This document shows positions 8,170 through 16,394 of a DNA stretch of 23,492 nucleotides, one piece after another (positions within the stretch are counted from its first letter, which is position 1; every line of letters begins with the position of its first letter). Source of the DNA: Chara braunii (lineage: Eukaryota > Streptophyta > Charophyceae > Charales > Characeae); contig BFEA01000543.1 in assembly GCA_003427395.1 (NCBI GenBank), positions 674,988 through 698,479 on the forward strand, written 5' to 3'. A program made the position numbers and the translations under genes. Under the pieces are notes generated by a model, which did no database searches, had not been told where the DNA came from, and worked only from the letters and a program-made list of their open reading frames with translations.

Positions 8170-9560
8170 TAGTCTCCTAGAGCAGTGCTCAGGGTGTATA
8201 TCCAGCAGTTAGGGGAGCATGAGAGGGCTTCTCTCTGTTTTAATGAATTTCTCCAATGTGCTTTCAGAGTGTTCTCCCTACACCTTGAAAATGGTCCTTT
8301 GCCATCTTGTTGGCTTATATCCCGTATTGCTTCACGATTCACAAAGTCCTCCAATGCAGTCTTTGAGTGTTTGTCGGCCAAGTGAGTAGGCATGTCCTAT
8401 TTGTTCTCGCTGGCTTCCTGTAGGAGGTAGGTTGAGCGGTATTTTGTCTGTACCTGAGGGCTCGCATCTCAAAGGTCCCCTGTGTGACAGTGGTGTTGGA
8501 GACAGTGGAGTATCTTGTTGCTATTGCCGGCACTGTATTTGCAGATTTTGTTCCCTAGAGTGCTTGATCCATGTGCAAGTGACTAAGTGTGTACTCGCCC
8601 TAGAGCTTTGAGTGTGACAGCATGCGCTGTCAGACGCAGCTCCCATGAAGTCCTGGCGTGAGTATGCAGCAAAGCTGCCTATCTATGTTGATTTCAGTTG
8701 ATAGTACTTGATACCTTCAGGTGCACTTTTTACAGGCAGCGAAGCTTACGTTTCGCCTGATTTTATGTCTCTTGATTGATACGTGTATGGATGTGAAGGC
8801 ACTATTCCAGTCATGTATATCATCTTCTTCAGTTAAACGACCAGCGCCGCCTAAACCTTGAAAATGCGCATTCCAATGCCCATGGCTGGCCGTGGGGTTT
8901 GCTGGGCTACTGGCCGCAGGCGACTGGCGCCTCTCTGCAAAATTTTGAGTACACTCAGTACAGTGATTTTGGCAATTTTTAGTGCTGAGTGTTATTGGAA
9001 AAAAAAGAATCAGGGACATGGATTTCGTGGTGATCTTTCCGTGAGGAATGTTTTTTTGAAAAAGAAACGAAACTCTGCATCGCCGAAAAACTTATGCAGT
9101 CTTATGGTGACAGAAGAATATATTTGTTCCCCCCTGCCTTCCAGTGATAGACTCACATCTTCTTGGTTTGGTGCTCCAGACCAGGAAAAAAAAGGTGTCG
9201 GTTCATTTATGTTGCTTCGGGGGCAGCGCTGGATTAAACCACCACCCCATTGCTTCTGGCGTCAGACCATTGAGTTTACCCCAGGGTCCCTAATTTGAAG
9301 TTGCAGCCACTTTTCTTTCATTGTGAAAACCGTCCCACGCCCAGAGAGAGGTTGGCCAAGGGGATTGGTGGTTTAAGGGCTGTGCAGATCCTTTGTCTTT
9401 CCATTTTGCTTCGCATCGTATTTGTTGCCCACAATCCTCCTGATATGCAAAAGGGGAAAGTTGTATGCTCTTCAGCAACTACCTTCACATTAACATTTCC
9501 CCCCCATGATAAGCGCTCATAAAGCATACTCTGGTTTACTTTGCTGTGCCGTCCTTTCAG

Positions 9561-9677
9561 CTAGCAAACTTGTCATCTGCAATGAAGGAGCACAGGAAAT
9601 TGACGTCAGATCTTGAGCTCTGCTCTCATCAGCTGACCCTTCTGCAAGGGCGACTGGAACAGAGTGAACATTATAAA
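9561..9677 (+). CDS. SMC2: SMC2 exon: coiled-coil segment
   Basis: This exon has 39 codons, phase 0 at both ends. It begins LANLSSAMKEHRKLTSDLEL and ends LLQGRLEQSEHYK. The length and the terminal Glu-x-Ser/Asn-Glu-His-Tyr/His-Lys agree with the corresponding stretch of plant SMC2, and with the Leu-Gln-x-Lys-Leu-x-x-Ser-x-Tyr-His-Lys stretch of animal SMC2. The acceptor is GTCCTTTCAG (AG 9559-9560) and the donor is TATAAA|GTAAGT (GT 9678-9679), an excellent site. Confidence 0.88.
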
Positions 9678-9829
9678 GTAAGTACTATGCTATGGTGCCT
9701 CTGGGTTTCCGTTATGGAATCTTTCATCCGGTATCTACTCGTTGTAACAAGGTTTCATGAGTCGCTATGGGTGCTATGGGTGTAAGTGTGAATGGGTGCA
9801 TGTGATGTCTTTGCGTAAGATTGGGTCCT

Positions 9830-9933
9830 TGTAATTGAGCAGAACGAAGCGCTTGAATTCTACTATGATAAGGGGTATTACCTGTAATTGAGCAGAACGA
9901 AGATGAAATTCTCCTCTATGTGCTTTCTGACCA
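9830..9933. repeat. 52-bp imperfect tandem duplication
   Basis: TGTAATTGAGCAGAACGAAG occurs at 9830-9849 and again at 9882-9901. Each copy is followed by a related GAATTCT or AAATTCT segment and a CTATG motif. Confidence 0.7.
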
Positions 9934-10140
9934 CAACTGCTTGTCAGTGCTTGAGAGTCTACGAGATAGTCACCTATAATACGGCTCTCCAACTCAACTT
10001 ACGATTAGGATAGATAGATATTTCTGGATATAGGCCCCTTCGGAGAGACACAGAGAGATATATCCGAATACGGCTCTCCAAAAATGAAGGCATTTGACAA
10101 GACTTCAGAGAGAACAAGATGACTTGCAAAATAAGATGAA

Positions 10141-10395
10141 ATGCCAAAGCTTGATTTCCAGTTTTGGTGGAAAAGTGACGACCCGAATGTAAAGATAAAA
10201 GGTCGGAGTAGTCCCAATAACTTAATAAGTCCAGATAATCATATTCCAGGAAGAAGAGTGGATATGCGAAGCGAGATTCTTTTGGCGAGAGACAAGGAGA
10301 ATCGCCCAATTGGATTTCAGAAAGAAATAAAATTTAATAAAAAGATTTCGTTTTGGAGAGAACAAGGTAAGACTTTGAAAAACCCATTCACTTAA
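10141..10395 (+). CDS. Unassigned short open frame in an AT-rich block
   Basis: An 84-codon frame starting MPKLDFQFWWKS and ending FWREQGKTLKNPFT. Its composition (Lys, Arg, Asn, Ile, few low-complexity runs) is more protein-like than other intronic frames here. It lies between imperfect repeats and near duplicated ATACGGCTCTCCA motifs (9979-9991 and 10068-10080). I recognise no family. It could be an organelle-derived insertion, a transposon remnant or chance. It sits inside an SMC2 intron on the same strand, with no clear promoter. Confidence 0.18.
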   Translation: MPKLDFQFWWKSDDPNVKIKGRSSPNNLISPDNHIPGRRVDMRSEILLARDKENRPIGFQKEIKFNKKISFWREQGKTLKNPFT

Positions 10396-11400
10396 TCGAT
10401 TGATGCTGGCTGCATTTCAGACTTGCCTCTTCCTAGTGGTTGCTCGGATACAAACTGATGCATGCCCAGTGATGATCCAAGGCAATCCAAAGTCCAAAGC
10501 TCACCAACATGAGAAAGAGATTTAATGTGACACAGTGGAAGACCCAAAGCGGACAGGACATGGATTGACAATGCAGCAAAACGGCAATGGGATTGATCGC
10601 AGACCAGCTGAGGGGGCTCCGAACACAGAAGAATCTCCCCACTGTAATCATACACAGGTGAAATGGACGGTGGGACATGGAGGGCGGGATGATCAAGAAG
10701 ACGAAGAAGAAGAACCAACGTATGGCAGCACCAAATAAAAACCTGTTGTCCACCTCAATTCCTCACTTCTTGCTCGGATCCAAACAATGAATCTCAGACC
10801 TGCAGGAGTCATGGAGCCTGGCTCCCATATGAATGTCCAGTCACTGCCTATCGGTCTCTTTCAAGAAGAAGAAGAAGAAGAAGAAGAAGAGATGGAGGAC
10901 GAGGAGAAGAAGTATGGACGTCTCCTCCTCCTCTTCTCTCACTCTGTCACGAATGATACTGACTGGTGAAAGGCAGAGCCTTGAGCTGTTGACGCACTGC
11001 AGATGTCTCAAAGAAAAAGGCCAGCTATGACTGGTGGCAGACCTCCTGGGAAAGGGGGGAATGCCTTTCTCTCTCTCCCTCAGGATATGACATGCTTCTG
11101 CCTGGTGGCATCCAACGATCAGGGGAGTTGGCATTTTCTCCCCACTTGGGGGGAGAAACGCTCAATCTCACAAATGGCTGACGGAACTATATTTCTGCGT
11201 GACTGTCAAAAGGAGAAGCAGGGGAAAACGTTAGAGATAGATAGATAGATACTTTCGCGCCACTTATATTTTCACGGACCATGTACATTTTGTCGTTCCT
11301 TCCCACGGGGAAAAATTAGAGAGAGAGAGAGAGATAAGAGCAGATCAGATCAGATAAGGTAAGATAAGGAGAGGAGAGGAGAGAAAAGGAGATAAATAGA

Positions 11401-11401
11401 T

Positions 11402-11463
<62 letters not shown>

Positions 11464-11503
11464 NNNNNNNNNNNNNNNNNNNNNNNNNNNNNNNNNNNNN
11501 NNN

Positions 11504-11561
<58 letters not shown>
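11401..11561. repeat. (TG)n-(GA)n microsatellite with 40-N assembly gap
   Basis: TG units (11401-11426) pass into GA units (11427-11463), then 40 N (11464-11503), then GA again to 11561. The gap is of nominal size, so the real tract length is unknown. All frames across it are artefacts. Confidence 0.97.
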
Positions 11562-11563
<2 letters not shown>

Positions 11564-11696
11564 GCAGGTTGTTCCTCTTCTTTTGCATGCACATCTCTCT
11601 GTACCTCGATAAAGACATGACTCTCTGCTTGACTGCAAGGTGACAAATGGTGAACTGCCACGCTGCCTCCCCAACCAGTCGGTGGAGGCTTACAAA

Positions 11697-11945
11697 TTTG
11701 CACGACATCAGGGAGTGTGTGAGCTTCATTTCTCACATGTATGAGGTCATGATGATGCTCGGGGGCTGAATGCTGCGTGTAATGGTAGGTAGTCAATCTT
11801 TGAAGGTGCAAGAGACTTGTTTTGCACAACCTGTTGGAGTGTGTGAATTCCATTAACCAGTTGTATGATGCCATCGTGTTGCTCTGGGGTGGAATTCGAC
11901 ATGTAGGTGGGAAATAGTCATCATTGTGGAGGAACAGTTGTACAT
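11697..11945. repeat. 124-bp imperfect tandem repeat, two units
   Basis: The unit starting TTTGCACGACATCAGGGAGT (11697) recurs as TTTGCACAACCTGTTGGAGT (11821). The two units share TGTGTGA, TGTATGA and GTAGG-like landmarks in the same order. Similarity is moderate, so the duplication is old. The 124-bp period is not a multiple of three, so it is not a simple protein repeat. Confidence 0.5.
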
Positions 11946-12366
11946 TGCATCGAAGTATATGATGCTCGCATTCTTTATGGCTGACTTTTGTAAAACTGTA
12001 TCATACTCTTTGATCTTGCTTCTCTTTCTGGTAGATCCTTTGGTAAATCCTTTTGAGTAATTATCTGCATGGTGGATTTGTTATCGTTTTGGAGGTTGAA
12101 TAAAAAAATTGGCACGTTGAGCCTGATGTTTATGGTGTTCAATTGGCCTGAGCTTCATCTACTCCCAGTTGTTAAATAACCCAGACTCCCAGAGCAAGGA
12201 AGGGAAATAAAAACTATTAAAAAGACAAAAAAAGGAGCGAGAGCCGCAAGTGTTCTTGAGATCAGGTGTATTGTACGACTTGCAGACTTGGGATAACTTC
12301 TGGGCATTGGTAACGACCTACATCAAATGTGGGGTGTTGTGATGATGATTGTGCAAATTCTGTCAG

Positions 12367-12585
12367 TTAGGTGAAGAAGTTGCGTCTATGGAGCATGAAT
12401 TGGCGGAGGCAAAGAAAGCAGTTGATGTGGCAGCCAGAAAGGGAAAGGAATTAGCTGAGGAGAAGCTGGCTTTGGAAAAGCGAATCGCAGAAGCTGGACG
12501 GGAGAGAGAAAAATGGCTGAAGACTATTCAAGAAGACCTCAAGTCCAGTAAGCAGCAACTTTCCGAAGCAGCAAAATCAATAAAG
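12367..12585 (+). CDS. SMC2: SMC2 exon: long coiled-coil segment
   Basis: This exon has 73 codons, phase 0 at both ends. It begins LGEEVASMEHELAEAKKAVD. The Leu-Gly-Glu start directly after ...HYK is the same junction as in plant SMC2. The remainder is Ala/Glu/Lys-rich coiled coil with a REREKWLKTIQEDLKSSKQQ stretch, matching the Arg-Glu-x-x-Leu-Lys-Asp/Glu-x-x-Lys region of the family. The acceptor is CTGTCAG (AG 12365-12366). The donor is ATAAAG|GTCCAC (GT 12586-12587), weaker than the others at +3 to +5. Confidence 0.88.
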
Positions 12586-12762
12586 GTCCACTATTTCTTT
12601 TTCTCCCTTTACCTCTGCAGTTGTTGGTTTGCGGATTGGCGATGGTATATGCTCGATCACAATTTCGAAAGAAAATGCGTGACACGGAAAAGAAGAAACC
12701 AGCCTGTAACAACAATTTCATTTTTTCTTAAATATCTGGATAAGGCATTGTACCCTGAACGC

Positions 12763-12867
12763 CCTTCTTCCCCCAAATAGAACTTACGGTCATTATAGCT
12801 GTTTCTAGACGCAAAGATGCCTCAAATACAGCTATAATGACCGTATGTTGTATTCGGGGGAAGAATG
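12763..12867. mobile_element. 105-bp-class MITE, diverged copy
   Basis: The left arm CTTCTTCCCCCAAATAGAAC then TTACGGTCATTATAGCTGT pairs with ACAGCTATAATGACCGTA and GTATTCGGGGGAAGAATG. TA is kept only on the right (12868-12869). The left flank reads GC. Loop and arms are homologous to the copies at 4990 and 18798. Confidence 0.8.
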
Positions 12868-13098
12868 TAGCTGAGAAATTACATGGACCAATAATGGGAA
12901 AAGTGAGGCTCCAGGTTCCCTTGTCAATGAAACCTAACAAATGACACACACAGTGGAGATGGTCTGTGCGATAGGAGTTTTGGCTAGCAAATTGGCAGTG
13001 ATTGGGAGGACATCGCCTCAACTTTCTTGTGATCTAGGCCTGGGAGAAACAGGATTTGGGTAATCTGAGTACAGGTAGTGTATTACAAATCCAAGGAA

Positions 13099-13609
13099 GA
13101 GGAAAGGGGGGGGGGGTTGAGGGGCACGTGCTGCATAAAGAGCTAAATAGTTAAAACCCTTTCCCGATTGACTGTGTGATGCAAAATACTGGTGAAGTTG
13201 TCAAACAGGATAAACTCTGGTACTGACGTGCAACTTGTTCAAAGGACTTGGGTATAGCCGCAAAAGACTAATGGAACTGTCGAGTAGCTAGTTCCCTCCA
13301 ATGCTTCCTTCAGGATAGCTGGAGTTGTTGAGCAGTTTTTCATACAGAGGAAAGGGGGGACACGTTCTGCATAAGGAGCTAAAAAGTTTAAAACCCTTGT
13401 CTCTATTGACTGCGGCATGCAAAATACTGGTGAAGTTGTCAAACAGGATCAACTCTGGTGGAGGCTCGCAGCGACACTGACGTGCAACTCGTTCATCAGG
13501 CTTGGGTATAGCTGGAAAAGCCACGAAAGACTAATCCAACTGTCGAGTAGCTGGTTCCCTCCGATATTTCCTTCAGGAAAGCTGGAGCTGTTAAACAGTC
13601 TTGTATACA
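13099..13609. repeat. Direct tandem duplication, two ~250-260 bp units
   Basis: Unit one (13099-13346) and unit two (13347-13609) both run in order. Each starts GAGGAAAGGGGG, then has TGCATAA.GAGCTAAA, GCAAAATACTGGTGAAGTTG, TCAAACAGGAT and CTTGGGTATAGC. Each ends CTGTCGAGTAGCT.GTTCC, TTCCTTCAGGA and a TATACAGA-like end. Unit two has a 20-bp insert near 13455. A short GGGG-containing third start follows at about 13610. No gene is visible in it. Confidence 0.88.
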
Positions 13610-13652
13610 GAAAAAAAAGGGGATCAAGCATCTAAGTTGATCTAACCAGCAA

Positions 13653-13850
13653 ATGTTTCCGCTCGGATCGAATCAGACACGTATGATACCAGGGTGCTTT
13701 ATCCTTGATATTCTTGACAATGTAACACTCAATGAAAGGGAGCAACTCAGAAAAGCATCGGGGGTCCAAGTTCTCGTTCGCAGATTTAACCATGAAAGGA
13801 TTCGAAATGTTTGGGGTGCATCAAGGGCGAATTGCAAATTCGCTTTATGA
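13653..13850 (+). CDS. Unassigned 65-codon open frame
   Basis: The frame contains DNVTLNEREQLRKASGVQVL, which looks protein-like, with Arg/Asn-rich remainder. There is no domain I can name, no promoter signal and no homologous copy in the window. It lies inside an SMC2 intron directly after the tandem duplication, and may be chance or a decayed element. Confidence 0.15.
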   Translation: MFPLGSNQTRMIPGCFILDILDNVTLNEREQLRKASGVQVLVRRFNHERIRNVWGASRANCKFAL

Positions 13851-14729
13851 AAGACAAAAAATCAGGGTAGAGCATACATTTTAAAAAAAACTTACAATAC
13901 ACAAAAGCGATCAACTTATGAAAACTCAACGTTGGTCAGCGCTGAGTTTGGAAGAAAAAGATACATCATTAGCCAAGGCATTGAAAGTTCACCGAGAATG
14001 AGTGTTGAGTCAATTCTCATATATGAATCATCCTTCGGCTTTGAATGTCAATAAGAGAGGCCTCTGCTTTCGGTTGCGAAGCCACAAAATGCCTGTGCAT
14101 TGTATGCAAGGGAAAAAAAAAAAGTGCAACAAAAGAGTAACTGTGCAAAAAGCAAGGAAAACCTGATTATTATTCCAAAACGCGTTGTCTAGCATCGCGA
14201 ATAATCCCCTTTTCGAGGAATCCCTGCATCCTAGCAACTGATCTCTCCCTCCCAAGAACTTGAACCCCCTTTTTTTTGGAGCGCAATCTCTTCTCGCCAC
14301 TAAGAACGACAGCCGTGTGCGCCATCTCCTAGATTGGAAGGGCAGTTGCTTAGGTACCTTAGATAACAAGGTCGTTTTGATATAAGAATGGTGTGGGGTC
14401 ATCAGATCGGAATACACGTCCGGAGGAGAAGAAGATGCAAGACACACATGGAAGTGCACGTGGAAAAAGAGAACGTCTACAGGCAAAAAAGGGGTCGTCA
14501 ATAGTTTCTTGGGCAAGGGAAGGATTGAGTTCCTTGAATGAAGGGTTGTCCTCATATACTCAACTATTGGACAGCAAGAACCCACGGTTTTGCTGCGTCG
14601 CGCGAGTGTACCATCCTTGTGAATAGTCTGCATTCTTCTTTTTTGTGTGGTTTGGCGCACTCCGACTTTGCCCTTGTTAAACTGGTCACATACCGACTTC
14701 GCCCTTGTGAATGGTCGTGTGGTGCACAG

Positions 14730-14870
14730 GGTGGAGCGCAAGAGGTTGAACGGCTGACGCTAGAGAAGGAAGCCCTCCTTAAGGAGAGAAAAGCATTAGA
14801 GGACCAGATATTGGCATCTGGACAGCAGATTATAGAGATTGAAAAAGTGCTGCTGGAGATGCAAACAAAG
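14730..14870 (+). CDS. SMC2: SMC2 exon: coiled-coil segment, last one in view
   Basis: This exon has 47 codons, phase 0 at both ends. It begins GGAQEVERLTLEKEALLKER. It continues the Glu/Lys/Leu heptads expected after the Lys-x-Leu/Ile-Lys junction of plant SMC2. The acceptor is GGTGCACAG (AG 14728-14729) and the donor is ACAAAG|GTAACT (GT 14871-14872). Together the five exons total 666 nt, 222 codons, with no frameshift or stop. The remaining arm and the C-terminal ATPase head (signature motif, Walker B) are not in 14871-23492, so the next exon lies beyond the window or beyond the retrotransposon. Confidence 0.83.
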
Positions 14871-14895
14871 GTAACTTGGGCTGCCACATTTCCTT

Positions 14896-15310
14896 GCCCA
14901 TCCTGTTTGCAGATTGACTTCAACAATTCTAAACCCTAAACCCCAACCCTGAACCCTAACTCATTATCTACCAAAGAACAAGAGCATAGTTGATGGCAAT
15001 ATCTCTCAGTTATGCGGGGAGCTTTTTGGGTTCCGGATGCTCGAAACACTTCCGTATTAAATCTGCTATTTATCTATTTAGGTGCACTACGTTTTCTATT
15101 CTTTTCTGCATATGTAGCTTCTCTTTTTGTTTGTATAGGTCTCATAAATATACCAATAATGAAATTCTCTGTAAATTGGTGGAACACTTTGCATCAACCT
15201 TCTATCCTCAGCCATCCTGTTTTTTTGGGGGGGGGTATTGACTTGAATAACCCTAAAGGGCCTAAACACTAAAGCACTAACCCAGAATCCTGAATTCTGA
15301 ACCCTAACTG
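14896..15310. repeat. Two related segments ending in degenerate telomere-like repeats
   Basis: CCATCCTGTTT, then ATTGACTT and then CCTAAA runs occur at 14896-14960 and again at 15211-15310. Tracts such as CTAAACCCTAAACCCC and TGAACCCTAAC resemble the plant telomere unit CCCTAAA but are degenerate and interstitial. Confidence 0.6.
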
Positions 15311-15821
15311 GTTCATGTACGAATGGACAATGTCATGCCCCATACCTCTCTGTCCAAGAATCTCCGAGAATTCTGCGGTGCAAGTATTCTTTTTTTGCCT
15401 TTTTGTTTCACCCTTTTTGTTTGTCTCTTGGGGTGACTTAAGAGCCTCAAGGGCTGGGCTTGCTTCCCTGGTATTGCTGAAGGGGTAGGATTGCAAGAAT
15501 CGTCTTTTCTCTTTTTCTTTCTTTTCCCCCCAGTTTTCAAATAATATCGGAACCCTTTTCGTTCAACTGGCCTGGCTATATTGGCCTCGATTGATGGATG
15601 GCGAAGGTTAACTAAAGAAAATTCTTTCCTTTTGAAGATTATTCCAAGTGCGCTATACTTTAAGACAGAGCAAGCAAGAGACTCTGTCTGCAAAAAAAGA
15701 GAATCGCAGCTGCCAAGGGTGACCGAACTTGCTACCAGAAAGGACCTTACATACAAAAGAAGAACTTGTATCCGTAACAAAATTTGCAAACATAACCCTG
15801 TACAGTCAATAGCATACTCGC

Positions 15822-15945
15822 AACCGCACCGCGCGCTGCACGGTCTGGTGCGTTGTACGGGTTCTGGTACGAGACCTCCACGGCCTCCGTACAGGCCCGC
15901 ACCCGTACTGTACAGGGGCGCGCGCTGTCGGGTGCGGTCATCTCC
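15822..15945. repeat. GC-rich imperfect inverted repeat
   Basis: ACCGCACCGCGCGC near 15824 is mirrored by GCGCGCGCTGTCGGGTGCGGT ending near 15938. Between them lie repeated GTACGG and GTACAG words. The block is CpG-rich in otherwise AT-balanced DNA. The adjoining phrase CTGTACAGTCAATAGCATAC (15798-15817) has a near copy at 18757-18775. Confidence 0.45.
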
Positions 15946-16394
15946 CGTCTGGTACGGTTTCGCACGCGAGCTGTGCAGAGATGTCCACTCCCCCGTCTGG
16001 TCCTGAGCGGAATCTTTTTTTTTTTTTTTTCATAAGCACTGCAAGGTGGCACCCTTGCTCGCATCTTTCCCTGAGACCCCGTCTTCGTCGTCTTCATGGC
16101 AAGGCTGCTTGATCAAAACGGAACTGTACTTGCGGCTTGTCATCATGACCTGTGCACAAAACCACAAAAGAAAGCCACAAAATCAGCTGTGACCTGCATC
16201 CACTCCAAAAAACACATCCCCCACCCCCTCCCCCTCCTAGCCCTCTCACTCCCGAAACCCCCACAAAATCAGCCTTGTTGCACCCCCTCCTAGGCCCCAA
16301 GCCCCCCTAAGACCCCGCAAAAATAGCCCTTCACTGCTTTTCCAAATCAGAAATGTAAAAAAAAGAACAACGATTAATTGCCTTTCAGAAACGG

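Larger units (their letters stand above)
6986..9560 (+). other. SMC2 intron (2.6 kb)
   Basis: Most of the left half is the 845-bp TA-flanked inverted-repeat element (7325-8169). A weak inverted-repeat pair occurs around 8584-8671. The + strand open frame at 8858-9298 has no recognised domain. The splice ends are GTGAGC and CCTTTCAG. Confidence 0.75.
9678..12366 (+). other. SMC2 intron (2.7 kb)
   Basis: The intron contains a 52-bp tandem duplication (9830-9933), an AT-rich block with an unassigned short frame (10141-10395) and a GAA run at 10862-10890. It also holds the TG/GA microsatellite with a 40-N gap (11401-11561) and a 124-bp imperfect tandem repeat (11697-11945). The splice ends are GTAAGT and CTGTCAG. 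Confidence 0.75.
12586..14729 (+). other. SMC2 intron (2.1 kb)
   Basis: The intron contains a TA-class MITE (12763-12867), a direct tandem duplication (13099-13609), an unassigned short frame (13653-13850) and a short direct repeat of the CGACTTYGCCCTTGT phrase near 14660 and 14695. The splice ends are GTCCAC and GTGCACAG. Confidence 0.75.
14871..16394 (+). other. Sequence after the last visible SMC2 exon: no gene seen
   Basis: Holds two telomere-like tracts (14929-14960 and 15246-15310), T-rich and G-rich homopolymer patches, a GC-rich inverted repeat (15822-15945) and C-rich DNA at 16200-16310. The open frames on both strands show no recognised domain. The stretch probably continues the SMC2 intron, but this is inference. 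Confidence 0.4.

Noticed and set aside
8858-9298. 146-codon + strand open frame in an SMC2 intron
   Set aside because: No family recognised, interrupted by A-runs (Lys stretches), no splice or promoter support. Its 3' part might be a decayed element, but nothing can be named.
10535-10738. Possible end of a LINE protein (a Pro-Lys-Arg-Thr then Trp/Ile-Asp-like stretch in mixed frames)
   Set aside because: The resemblance needs frame changes and is too short. No reverse transcriptase motifs are nearby.
11316-11874. Ser-Leu/His-Thr and Arg-Glu repeat frames around the N gap
   Set aside because: Translation of TG/GA microsatellite and of unknown bases.
14028-14741. 237-codon - strand open frame
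   Set aside because: Overlaps the 3' intron and the SMC2 exon on the other strand, has no recognisable domain and includes T-rich runs. It is a shadow or chance frame.
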